From positions 1-14,827 of the forward strand of contig CAZPLD010000015.1 in the NCBI GenBank assembly GCA_964587505.1: a DNA stretch of 14,827 nucleotides, in the 5' to 3' direction. Shown in pieces: positions 1-6,323 of the stretch. The notes beneath the pieces are model-generated. The model made no database searches. It was given only the letters and a program-made list of their open reading frames with translations, and had not been told where the DNA came from. Within the stretch, counting starts at the first letter, position 1. The number at the start of each line of letters is the position of its first letter. The position numbers and the translations under genes are program-made. The stretch comes from 2-01-FULL-41-26 sp964587505. GTDB taxonomy: Bacteria > Patescibacteriota > Minisyncoccia > 2-02-FULL-40-12 > GWA2-44-9.

Positions 1-36
1 CGACAATCTGAGGCGGAGGTCAATCAGTTTACGAAT

Positions 37-71
37 AACCAAAGAACTCCCATATTGGGAGTTTTTTGGTT
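37..71 (+). terminator. Rho-independent terminator, plus direction
   Basis: An 8-bp stem (45-52 with 56-63, loop TAT) is followed by a T run at 62-67. The stem extends outward through 37-44 with 64-71 to 16 bp. The extension includes one pair that is G-U only if transcribed on the plus strand, so it probably ends a plus-strand gene lying left of the window. It may also stop the minus-strand genes, though the T tract is poorer in that direction. Bases 1-36 are too short to assign to a gene. Confidence 0.65.
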
Positions 72-77
72 AGAGAT

Positions 78-311
78 TTATCTACGATAGGATTTGTAAG
101 AGGATTTGTATGGACTTGTGTAGCCCTTTTTGCCCGTATATGGATTGTAGTTCCCTTTGGTTGAATAGTTATCGTATCTTGTACTATTCGGGCTTGTTTT
201 GTAATGAGGAGCCACATAAGTACCTGTGCTTGGCTTATAATAACTCCGCACCCTTGTTGTGCGAGCTTCCGCCAAAGGAGTCATCGCCAAAAACGTCATT
301 ACCCCGATCAA
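78..311 (-). CDS. Small secreted Tyr/Ser/Lys-rich protein, signal peptide probably frameshifted
   Basis: The readable frame encodes 77 residues. A hydrophobic start ends in an AEA signal-peptidase-like site, and the mature part is Tyr/Lys/Ser/Gly-rich with the blocks GTYVAPHYKTSPNSTRYDNY and GNYNPYTGKKGY. I have seen this pattern (YVxPHxRTxP, DNYSxxGNxNPxTG) in small exported proteins of many bacteria; their function is unknown. The only in-frame start near the beginning is TTG at 311, giving a signal peptide with no basic residues. An ATG at 336, in another frame and preceded by AGGA, encodes MNIKKLINI, which would supply the missing basic region if one base were removed around 303-312. Either the gene is frameshifted or the assembly has an indel. 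It lies 42 bases after the EGF-like gene and may be cotranscribed. Confidence 0.6.
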   Translation of the reverse strand: MIGVMTFLAMTPLAEARTTRVRSYYKPSTGTYVAPHYKTSPNSTRYDNYSTKGNYNPYTGKKGYTSPYKSSYKSYRR

Positions 312-378
312 TATTAATGAGTTTCTTGATATTCATAAGTTTATGATAGTCCTAACTAAAATTTATGTAGAGCAGGGA

Positions 379-1557
379 TCAGAACCACTTCCAGAATTTA
401 AATATTTTAGTCCAGGTTCTGGTTTTATTTTCTGTTGGAGTCGAAGAAGGGCTGATAATAGTATTTTCTGATGCCATACAAGAATTTCCTTTCTCCAAAT
501 ATCCCTCGTCACACAACCACACATTCTTACCATCGTTTGCAACTCGGGCATGGTCTGGAATTTTAACACACTGTTTCTTGTTTAAACTTAGTGTAAAACC
601 TTCATTACATTTTACGTCCAGGGCAGGTGCAGGAGGGGTCTTTATTGGCTTAAAGTCATTTATTTGTGGAGCAGGGGTTTGGGTCTGAAAAAGATTTTTA
701 AAATAAACTTGAACGTCGGCATTCTCTTGTGGCTCTTCTAGTGTGAAGCTTGAGTCAACCTTTTCTCTATATGTAATATCACAAGTTTCATTATCATCTT
801 GTAAAACAATTTTATCCCACCTATCTAAATCGAAATCTGTACCCAAATTCACAACTATTTTATCATTTAAATATCTACGAAAAGATGACGCATAACAACC
901 GGAATTATATTTGATAAAGTAATATCGTAAATCGTAATCACTTCTAATGATAGCTTCTTTGTTGTCCGTATCCAATTCTTTAAGAGTAAAATAAACATTG
1001 TTTTGCTTTTCCACACAGGTTCCATTTTTTAAAGTATAACCATCATCACACCCACACTGCTTACCAAGATAATCATAGGAAGAATGTATTCCATATTTTG
1101 AAAAGCAAGATTGACACTCTAGTCCACTTCCGTAACTTTTTTGCGTAAATTCATAACCACTGCTACATTCGCACTTACCACCATAAGTGCTCCGGGAATT
1201 ATAACCGTATTGGTTTTGACATGCTTGGTTTTCAGAAATACATTGTGTTCTGCCTATGGAATCTTTTCCGAATACATATCCATATGAACATTCACACGAG
1301 TTAGTCAAAGAGTCATAGCGTGAACTATATCCATATTTATCATAACAAACACTATTACCAGAAACACAGGTGGTGTTTCCAAGGATATCTTTACCAAAAA
1401 CATAGCCGCTCATACATTTACACCCACCGGACAGATAGTCATAGGTTGCCCAGAAACCATATTCAGAACAATCGCCGTAACTTTGGGATGGTTTTGGTAT
1501 AAACAAAATAACAATAATAAAAATACCTAAATACCAATTTTGTTTTAGCCACGTCAT
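379..1557 (-). CDS. Secreted Cys-rich EGF-like repeat protein
   Basis: This 392-residue protein begins with a clear signal peptide: a hydrophobic stretch at about 10-24, then KPSQS. Four Cys-rich repeats follow at about 29-185, with the pattern C-x3-YGxxSxYDxL...CxC-x2-GY-x-F-x-KD...G-x-T-x-C. The first three repeats share GYVFGKD or a variant. A segment of about 110 residues without repeats follows, then a Thr/Pro/Ala linker and two looser Cys motifs (CNEGFTL, CDEGYLEKGNSC). The C terminus is basic and aromatic (WTKIFKFWKWF). Such repeats form disulfide-bonded EGF-like modules outside the cell and suggest an adhesin or surface protein. The gene starts four bases after the Cas2-like gene, so it is probably the third gene of that operon. 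I see no Shine-Dalgarno. The partner is unknown. Confidence 0.75.
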   Translation of the reverse strand: MTWLKQNWYLGIFIIVILFIPKPSQSYGDCSEYGFWATYDYLSGGCKCMSGYVFGKDILGNTTCVSGNSVCYDKYGYSSRYDSLTNSCECSYGYVFGKDSIGRTQCISENQACQNQYGYNSRSTYGGKCECSSGYEFTQKSYGSGLECQSCFSKYGIHSSYDYLGKQCGCDDGYTLKNGTCVEKQNNVYFTLKELDTDNKEAIIRSDYDLRYYFIKYNSGCYASSFRRYLNDKIVVNLGTDFDLDRWDKIVLQDDNETCDITYREKVDSSFTLEEPQENADVQVYFKNLFQTQTPAPQINDFKPIKTPPAPALDVKCNEGFTLSLNKKQCVKIPDHARVANDGKNVWLCDEGYLEKGNSCMASENTIISPSSTPTENKTRTWTKIFKFWKWF

Positions 1558-1561
1558 ATAT

Positions 1562-1840
1562 TTATAGATTATTTTTCATCCAGTCAGTAACACTTTTTGA
1601 CACACCCGAAGTGGCCCAACCCTTAGATGAAACATCGATAACCAAGACCTTGTCATTACTATCAATCTTAAGTTTTATCTCATCTCTAACCTGTGAAACA
1701 CTTTTCATTGTTTTTATGAACCAAACAGATTGAAGCGGTTTAGCCCAATAAGAATAGGACTTAACATATCTCTTCAAAATATCGTAGTCCAGCCTGGTCT
1801 CCGGGAGTCCTAAATCATAAGAAATTAAATATGTTTTCAT
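1562..1840 (-). CDS. Cas2/SinR-like small protein (ferredoxin-fold, VapD/Cas2 type)
   Basis: The 92-residue product opens with MKTYLISYDLGLP, a beta strand ending in Tyr-Asp as in Cas2 and VapD proteins. It continues with a helix region, then SVWFIKTMKSVSQVRDEIK and SNDKVLVIDVSSKGWAT, and ends WMKNNL. This layout closely resembles the family annotated as SinR, a stand-alone Cas2-like group (DLxxP, S-x-W-x-x-K-T, VRD, D-x-N-D-x-L-x-V-I-x-V, GW). Cas2-fold proteins form dimers; some cut RNA or DNA and others only scaffold Cas1. No Cas1, other cas gene or CRISPR repeat lies in the window. Its ATG overlaps the stop of the PIN-like gene (ATGA), indicating translational coupling and a shared role, possibly a toxin-antitoxin or defence module. 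That role is inference. Confidence 0.7.
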   Translation of the reverse strand: MKTYLISYDLGLPETRLDYDILKRYVKSYSYWAKPLQSVWFIKTMKSVSQVRDEIKLKIDSNDKVLVIDVSSKGWATSGVSKSVTDWMKNNL

Positions 1841-2790
1841 GTGTTTTGTTCTGAATCTTGCGAGGAATTTGACACCCCAACATCTACTGAAAGTATTTGC
1901 TGTAAATCGTGAAGCGTTACGGAGTCCTCAGAAGAAACATCTCGAATTTCACTACCAATAATTTTTTCAGTGATTTCCTTAATTTCCCTCTCTACTTTCT
2001 TGTCGATTTTGCGCTTTAAGTATTTAGTAGCCCGTTTGTGGAATAATCGCCAATTATACATACAGAAAAATACTTCAGCAAAATCTTTGGCCTCCTTTAT
2101 TAATTCATATCGTGCACCAACAATCTCTCCATTAATTCTCCACCACCAATCTTCATCTGCTTCGTTGGTTATAAAGATAATAGGTTTTTTTGTACTTTTA
2201 GCTTGGTCCAAAATTTGTTTCCACCCAATCAAATCTCCGAACTGAGCTTCTCCACCCTTTTTCTTGTCAAGATAACCAGGAGGAATCCTTTTTTCATATC
2301 TTACCGCCCCTTCTTCGTATATTTTTTTTAACTCTGTCTGAGAAAACGGTTTACCCACCTTATTCTTAAACAAATTAGTAAGGGTTTCGCGAATTGGATC
2401 ATCCTCATTCCATTTTGGATGTTTGCGTGCAGCCGAACGAATTTTTTCGACGGCCGGCTGCATAACATCTTTCATCTTAAGAAATGGATGTCTCTCAAAA
2501 TCTTTAACCAGAATTTCAATTTTTTCTAATAACTGCGCGTAAGAACGCTTTTGTTCGGCAATAACTTCTAAACGATTCTTTTGGTATTCAAGGGCAAATT
2601 GATGAGGGATCCAAACCCGTTCTTTGATTTTGTCATCAGTTAAAATTTTAATAAACTCTTGACATGTGCTTTGGGAATATCGATATAAATTTAGTAAAGC
2701 ATTCGCATCAAAAATAAAGACACATTCATCCCAAATTTTTTGAAAGTCAGGTATGGATATCCGGTAAAATTCTGGAAAGTTTGACTTCAT
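1837..2790 (-). CDS. PIN-like domain protein (PIN_8/DUF4935-like putative nuclease)
   Basis: The 317-residue protein carries PIN-type acidic motifs in order: D28 in VFIFDANALLNLYR, E68 in WIPHQFALEYQKNR, D186 in FGDLIGWKQIL, and an acidic cluster at 210-214 in ITNEADEDWWW. A charged, mostly helical insertion (about 75-180) separates the second and third motifs. This matches the PIN-like family known as PIN_8 or DUF4935, putative metal-dependent RNases often found near defence genes. The C-terminal 60 residues are charged and lack similarity I can name. The gene is first in the accessory operon; ATG at 2790 has no Shine-Dalgarno, and a promoter lies about 40 bases upstream. A four-base overlap couples it to the Cas2-like gene. 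Family assignment is fairly firm; substrate and role are not known. Confidence 0.75.
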   Translation of the reverse strand: MKSNFPEFYRISIPDFQKIWDECVFIFDANALLNLYRYSQSTCQEFIKILTDDKIKERVWIPHQFALEYQKNRLEVIAEQKRSYAQLLEKIEILVKDFERHPFLKMKDVMQPAVEKIRSAARKHPKWNEDDPIRETLTNLFKNKVGKPFSQTELKKIYEEGAVRYEKRIPPGYLDKKKGGEAQFGDLIGWKQILDQAKSTKKPIIFITNEADEDWWWRINGEIVGARYELIKEAKDFAEVFFCMYNWRLFHKRATKYLKRKIDKKVEREIKEITEKIIGSEIRDVSSEDSVTLHDLQQILSVDVGVSNSSQDSEQNT

Positions 2791-2828
2791 TAAAGTTTCA
2801 TTGCTGATTATTATGAATTACAACAATA

Positions 2829-2857
2829 AAAATATCACTTCTCGGTCTAAAATTCAA
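2829..2857 (-). promoter_or_regulatory. Promoter of the PIN / Cas2-like / EGF operon
   Basis: On the minus strand, TTGAAT (2852-2857) lies 17 bases from TATTTT (2829-2834), which is preceded by TGA, an extended -10. Expected transcription start is near 2822, leaving a leader of about 32 bases before the ATG at 2790. Each box matches consensus at four of six positions, so this is a moderate call. Confidence 0.45.
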
Positions 2858-2862
2858 CGGCT

Positions 2863-3008
2863 TAGGTAGAGCGAGACCCGTTCCCACAGGGAGAACTTGC
2901 GCAGGCATTTCGGCTTGGTTCTGCGAAATACCGAGCATGTAGATAGCCGAGGCTCGCAGGAAGCTGAGGACTATCGGTCGAGTAGTGGGGATGGGTCGAG
3001 CTCTAAGC
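2863..3008. ncRNA. Candidate structured RNA element between rpsI and the PIN-like gene
   Basis: The ends of this 146-base stretch pair with each other: GCTTA/TAAGC, GAGC/GCTC and GACCC/GGGTC form a closing stem with small internal loops. Inside, three further stems are visible: 2910-2918 with 2930-2938 (9 bp), 2880-2896 folding on itself (6 bp), and GATAG/CTATC at 2942-2946 with 2971-2975. Two of these contain pairs that are G-U on the minus strand but C-A on the plus strand, favouring minus transcription. However, an alternative plus-strand fold (CTGCGA/TCGCAG) also exists, and the terminator at 3009-3034 would suit a plus-strand RNA. A 70-codon minus-strand frame crosses it but is probably not coding. 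I could not match it to tmRNA, RNase P, 6S or SRP RNA. Confidence 0.35.
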
Positions 3009-3034
3009 AAAAGCCGGCTGAGTGGCCGGCTTTT
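3009..3034. terminator. Terminator after rpsI
   Basis: A perfect 10-bp inverted repeat (3009-3018 with 3025-3034, six-base loop) has A4 on one side and T4 on the other, so it can act in both directions. It lies four bases after the rpsI stop codon and closes the infA-to-rpsI operon. It also directly abuts the structured element at 2863-3008. Confidence 0.75.
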
Positions 3035-3038
3035 GAGT

Positions 3039-3617
3039 TTATCTTTTTGAGAACTGTCCCATCTTTCTTGCTTTTTTGTGGCCGTATTTGCGTCTTTCTT
3101 TGATGCGGGAGTCGCGGGTTAAGAAACCGGACTTTTTGAGTTTCTTTCGGAAATTTAAATCAAATTCAACCAATGCTCTGGCTATGCCGTGTTTGATAGC
3201 ATCGGCCTGCCCCCTTGAACCTCCGCCGTGAACTACGACGGTTGCCTTGAAGCGGTTCAATGATTTTAATTTTCTTAAAGGCGATTCAACAACATTCCAG
3301 AGATTAACGTCGGAGAAGTACTCTCTGTAATTCTTGCCATTGACCACAACGAGGGCTTTCTCTTCTTCAACGGAGTCGGTGGACTTTTTGGTATATAAAC
3401 GCACTCTGGCGATGGATTCTTTTCTTCGTCCGATGGCCTGGAAGTATTTCTCTTTTCCATTTCCATTGGCAACGGGGGCTTCTTCGATAACTAAAACTTC
3501 CTCGACTATTTCAGGTTTCGGTTTGGCTACGGCCTTCCCCTCGTGAACTCGGGACTTCGGTGTCTTTACCGCCTTCTTAGCCGGAGCTTTTTTGGTTGTT
3601 TTAGCTTTGATGGCCAT
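3039..3617 (-). CDS. rpsI: 30S ribosomal protein S9
   Basis: S9 sits in the head of the small subunit, with its C-terminal tail reaching the P-site tRNA. Residues from about 57 on are typical: YFQAIGRRKESIARVRL, VVVNGKNYREYF, VVHGGGSRGQADAIKHGIAR, and the conserved basic end GQFSKR. The 192-residue product is about 60 longer than the usual S9. The extra N terminus is Lys/Ala/Pro-rich up to about 37, then acidic (EIVEEVLVIEE), and looks disordered. ATG at 3617 lies two bases after the rplM stop, with no Shine-Dalgarno. rplM-rpsI is the standard pair, here attached to the end of the alpha operon. Confidence 0.95.
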   Translation of the reverse strand: MAIKAKTTKKAPAKKAVKTPKSRVHEGKAVAKPKPEIVEEVLVIEEAPVANGNGKEKYFQAIGRRKESIARVRLYTKKSTDSVEEEKALVVVNGKNYREYFSDVNLWNVVESPLRKLKSLNRFKATVVVHGGGSRGQADAIKHGIARALVEFDLNFRKKLKKSGFLTRDSRIKERRKYGHKKARKMGQFSKR

Positions 3618-3619
3618 TT

Positions 3620-3961
3620 TTATTTAAATTTAAGATTTTTGATTATTTTATCTCTTGTCTTGTTCTTGGGAAGCATACGATAAACGCATTCTCTTATAAC
3701 ATGGGTCGGCCTTGTTGCCCAGAGCTCGGACAATTTCCTTGCCCTGATACCGCTGTGATATCCCGAATAGTGGTAGTAGGTCTTGGTGGCGAATTTAGAA
3801 CCCGTAAATCTGACTTTGTCGGCGTTCTTTACTGTGACTTCAACTTGAGGCAAAACCTCCGGCTGATATGATGCTAAATTCTTACCGCGTAAAAGAACGG
3901 CAATTTTTGATGCTAATCTTCCTAATGTTTCATTTGTTGCGTCAATAGTTACTTGCTTCAT
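3620..3961 (-). CDS. rplM: 50S ribosomal protein L13
   Basis: L13 is an early-assembling large-subunit protein. The product reads MKQVTIDATNETLGRLASKI, then a region matching the usual KADKxxxTGxK...YYxHSGYxGG segment (VKNADKVRFTGSKF, YYHYSGYHSG), then RECVYRMLPKNKTRDK. I chose ATG at 3961 (113 residues) because the conserved protein begins here and the gene then sits four bases after the rplQ stop. A TTG at 3982 would add seven residues and overlap rplQ, which is less likely. There is no Shine-Dalgarno, only an A/T-rich leader. The length is short compared with the 140-150 residues typical of other bacteria. Confidence 0.93.
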   Translation of the reverse strand: MKQVTIDATNETLGRLASKIAVLLRGKNLASYQPEVLPQVEVTVKNADKVRFTGSKFATKTYYHYSGYHSGIRARKLSELWATRPTHVIRECVYRMLPKNKTRDKIIKNLKFK

Positions 3962-3965
3962 GTTT

Positions 3966-4313
3966 TTATTTAACAAATTCAATTATAACCATTTCGGCGC
4001 CGTCTGACCTTCTCTGGCCCAAGCGCAGTATTCTAGTGTATCCACCGTCTCTCTTGGCAAAATCAGGGGCAATCTCGGACATTAACTTCCGGGCAGCTTT
4101 CTCGCCTATCTCTGCCAAAATCAATCTCCTTGCGGCGAGGGTTTGTTTCTTTGCGGTAGTTATTAGCTTCGCGATATGGGCGGTTAATGATTTGGCTTTG
4201 GCTGAAGAGGTTTTAATTTTGCCATGTTCTATTAATGCTGTCGCCAGCGCTCTGTAAAGCACTTTCCTTTGTCCCGCCTCTCTTCCGAATTTTCGTTGTT
4301 TACCTCTCCTCAT
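3966..4313 (-). CDS. rplQ: 50S ribosomal protein L17
   Basis: L17 lies near the exit of the peptide tunnel. The 115-residue product has the hallmark start MRRGKQRKFGREAGQRKVLYRALATALIEHGKI (seen in two halves around residue 16), the KTSSAKAKSLTAHIAKLIT block, and the ending GGYTRILRLGQRRSDGAEM. Length is normal. It follows rpoA, as in most bacteria, separated by a 34-base spacer made almost wholly of a tandem 16-base repeat. Confidence 0.95.
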   Translation of the reverse strand: MRRGKQRKFGREAGQRKVLYRALATALIEHGKIKTSSAKAKSLTAHIAKLITTAKKQTLAARRLILAEIGEKAARKLMSEIAPDFAKRDGGYTRILRLGQRRSDGAEMVIIEFVK

Positions 4314-4314
4314 T

Positions 4315-4346
4315 TTAGGTTAATTAGAAATTAGGTTAATTAGAAA
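4315..4346. repeat. Two perfect tandem copies of a 16-base unit
   Basis: TTAGGTTAATTAGAAA occurs at 4315-4330 and again, without change, at 4331-4346, filling the space between rpoA and rplQ. It looks like a recent slippage duplication in a neutral spacer. Confidence 0.9.
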
Positions 4347-4347
4347 T

Positions 4348-5082
4348 TTACTTTTTCTTCTTGGCTGTTTTAGCCTTCTTCGGCTTTGCGGATTTTTCTT
4401 CAATTTTAATTTCCGAAACCAGTTTGAAGTGGTCAACAAGTATTTCCGAAGCTTTCTTCAGCGCTTCTTCAGGTTCAACGGAACCGTCGGTCTCCACTTC
4501 CATTACAACTTTATTGAAGTCAATTCTCTGGCCGACGCGGACATTCTCTATTTTGAAGTTCACAAGTTTAACCGGCGAGAATATCGCATCAACGGCAATA
4601 ACTCCGATGGCGAGTTTTTCTTTCTGCCTTTGCTCAACCGGCACGTAGCCGATACCTTTTTCAATTTCCAATTCCATGTTCAACCCCATTTTCTTATCGG
4701 TAATGGTGGCAATGTGCTGGTCGTCGTTTATCAGTTCAACATCCGAAGTAAGCTTGATATCGGCGGCCGTGACAGCTCTTTCACCTTTAACATCCAAAGT
4801 CACTTTAACCGGACCATCGCCATGCAGTTTAAATCTGATTTTCTTAACATTTAAAATAATCTCAATAAGATCCTCCAAAACTCCGGGGATGCTTGAGAAT
4901 TCATGGTCAACGCCTTTTATTTTGACCGAGGTGATAGCGGCTCCCTCCAAAGACGATAACAACACCCTTCTTAACGGGTTTGCTATTGTGGCTCCATAGC
5001 CCGGCATCAAGGGAGATATCTCAAAAGTCGTCTTTGAGCCCTCCTTCGACAACACTTTAATTTGTTCCGGTATCTGTATCAT
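4348..5082 (-). CDS. rpoA: DNA-directed RNA polymerase subunit alpha, lacking the C-terminal domain
   Basis: Alpha dimerises through its N-terminal domain and nucleates RNA polymerase assembly. The 244 residues contain that domain in full: PLMPGYGATIANPLRRVLLS near residue 23, EGAAITSVKIKGVDHEFSSI, the central region with KGIGYVPVEQRQKEKLAIGV, and VGQRIDFNKVVMEVETDGSV near the end of the domain. After about residue 230 there is only a Lys-rich tail (AKPKKAKTAKKKK). The usual protein is 310-330 residues and has a helix-hairpin-helix C-terminal domain that binds UP elements and activators; this one does not, and no remnant lies downstream. The gene is in the standard rpsD-rpoA-rplQ order. No Shine-Dalgarno precedes its ATG. 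Confidence 0.95.
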   Translation of the reverse strand: MIQIPEQIKVLSKEGSKTTFEISPLMPGYGATIANPLRRVLLSSLEGAAITSVKIKGVDHEFSSIPGVLEDLIEIILNVKKIRFKLHGDGPVKVTLDVKGERAVTAADIKLTSDVELINDDQHIATITDKKMGLNMELEIEKGIGYVPVEQRQKEKLAIGVIAVDAIFSPVKLVNFKIENVRVGQRIDFNKVVMEVETDGSVEPEEALKKASEILVDHFKLVSEIKIEEKSAKPKKAKTAKKKK

Positions 5083-5130
5083 GATTAGTTATTAGGACTT
5101 AGCCAATAGAACTTAGAAGTTTTCTATTTT

Positions 5131-5154
5131 CTAATGGCTAATTGCTAATGGCTA
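5131..5154. repeat. Direct repeat of a 10-base unit in the rpsD-rpoA spacer
   Basis: CTAATGGCTA occurs at 5131-5140 and 5145-5154. The remaining spacer (5083-5158) is A/T-rich, with a related inverted word near 5100-5109. I see no promoter or terminator in it. Confidence 0.7.
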
Positions 5155-5158
5155 TTAA

Positions 5159-5794
5159 CTATCTGCTGTAATATTCAATTATTGCCTGCAAGTCCCCCAC
5201 GTTTATTCCGCTTTCCGGCAGTGTGGGCAGGCCTTTTATTTTTGCAGTCATCTTTTCCTTATCCAATGCTATCCATGCGGGCACATCGTGTTTTTTCAGC
5301 CAACTCGGCATAAGGGTTGTAAAGTACGGACTTTTCAAACTTCCTTCTCTTACTTTCAGCTCATCGCCTATCTTGACTTCGAACGAAGGAATGGTGACCC
5401 GCCTGCCATTCACGAGAATATGCCCGTGATTTACAAGCTGTCTTGCCTGATCTCTTGATTGGCCAAATCCCATCCTGAAGACAACATTATCCAGACGATT
5501 CTCAAGCTCTTTCAGAATATATTCGTAGGGTTCTTTCTTTGAGTTTATCGCTTTCTTAATATAGTTCTTGAATTGTTTTTCCAATAAACGGTAAACATTC
5601 TTTACTTTCTGTTTGGATTTTAACTGCTGGCCGAACTCGGATGCTTTCCGGGAACCCTTCTGGCCGTGCATTCCAGGCGGGTATGGCTTTTTGGTCATGG
5701 CAGATTTCTGGGAATACGAACGCTCGCCTTTTAAATAAAGCTTTTCACCCAACCTTCTCTCTATTTTTTCTTTTGGTCCTGTGTAACGTGCCAT
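5159..5794 (-). CDS. rpsD: 30S ribosomal protein S4
   Basis: S4 is a primary 16S rRNA-binding protein and, in several bacteria, represses its own mRNA. The 211-residue product starts MARYTGPKEKIERRLGEKL, has YPPGMHGQKGSRKASEFGQQ, and carries the S4 RNA-binding domain at about 97-160 (LENRLDNVVFRMGFGQSRDQARQLVNHGHILVNGR, in two parts). It is the cysteine-free form without the N-terminal zinc site. The spacer just upstream (5795-5873) contains a long hairpin that could be an S4 control site. Confidence 0.96.
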   Translation of the reverse strand: MARYTGPKEKIERRLGEKLYLKGERSYSQKSAMTKKPYPPGMHGQKGSRKASEFGQQLKSKQKVKNVYRLLEKQFKNYIKKAINSKKEPYEYILKELENRLDNVVFRMGFGQSRDQARQLVNHGHILVNGRRVTIPSFEVKIGDELKVREGSLKSPYFTTLMPSWLKKHDVPAWIALDKEKMTAKIKGLPTLPESGINVGDLQAIIEYYSR

Positions 5795-5820
5795 ATGTAT
5801 AAGTAATTAAGCAATTCAGG

Positions 5821-5854
5821 GACAAGTAATAAAGTTTCGCCTGTATTACTTGTC
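5821..5854 (-). promoter_or_regulatory. Hairpin between rpsK and rpsD (possible S4 control site)
   Basis: A perfect 11-bp inverted repeat, GACAAGTAATA / TATTACTTGTC (5821-5831 with 5844-5854), encloses a 12-base loop. Looser pairing extends outward (GGG/CCC, GCAAT/ATTGC) over most of 5812-5873. There is no T run, so it is not a terminator. Its place 27 bases before the S4 start suggests translational or processing control, but nothing in the sequence proves that. Confidence 0.45.
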
Positions 5855-5873
5855 TCTTTATTCCCGTATTGCC

Positions 5874-6314
5874 CTAGACTCTCCTGGGTTTGGATCTGCG
5901 GACGCCATTATGGGCAATGGGGGTTGCATCCTGTATCGAAGTAATGTTCAAACCGGTTCCGGCCAATCCCCTGATGGCCGATTCGCGGCCCGGACCGATG
6001 CCTTTCACGACAACTTTAATATTCATTAAATTATATTTTTTTGCTTTTTCGAAAACGTCTTTGGCAACCATGTTGGCGGCATATGGAGTTGATTTTCTTG
6101 CTCCTTTGAATCCCAGCAAACCGGACGAAGACCAGGCAAGGATGTCGCCCTTAAGATCGCTGATATCGATAAGCGTATTGTTGTATGAAATGTTGATGTG
6201 GGCGATTCCGTTGATGACCTGCTTTTTCGCTGATTTCTTGGAAGCGCTAACAGCCCCTCCGGAAACGGGTTTTATTTCTTCCTCTGTTTTTGTAATTACT
6301 TTTTTCTGTCCCAT
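5874..6314 (-). CDS. rpsK: 30S ribosomal protein S11
   Basis: S11 lies on the platform of the small subunit near the mRNA exit and the Shine-Dalgarno helix. The 146 residues include INGIAHINISYNNTLIDISD, WSSSGLLGFKGARKSTPYAA, VVVKGIGPGRESAIRGLAG, and the end IQDATPIAHNGVRRSKPRRV. An N-terminal tail of about 30 residues, Lys/Ser-rich, is longer than in most bacteria. ATG at 6314 follows the rpsM stop by nine bases, with no Shine-Dalgarno. Confidence 0.96.
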   Translation of the reverse strand: MGQKKVITKTEEEIKPVSGGAVSASKKSAKKQVINGIAHINISYNNTLIDISDLKGDILAWSSSGLLGFKGARKSTPYAANMVAKDVFEKAKKYNLMNIKVVVKGIGPGRESAIRGLAGTGLNITSIQDATPIAHNGVRRSKPRRV

Positions 6315-6323
6315 ATTATTTCA

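Noticed and set aside
1562..1840. True CRISPR Cas2
   Set aside because: No cas1, other cas genes or spaced direct repeats occur in the window, and the sequence fits the stand-alone SinR/Cas2-like group better.
2842..3008. tmRNA on the plus strand (GCATGTAGATAGCC resembles part of tmRNA 3' regions)
   Set aside because: There is no T arm with TTCGA, no acceptor pairing to the 5' end, and no peptide tag ending in Ala-Ala.
2798..3010. A 70-codon minus-strand gene downstream of rpsI
   Set aside because: It lies across a self-pairing region, has no recognisable domain or ribosome-binding site, and its composition follows the stems.
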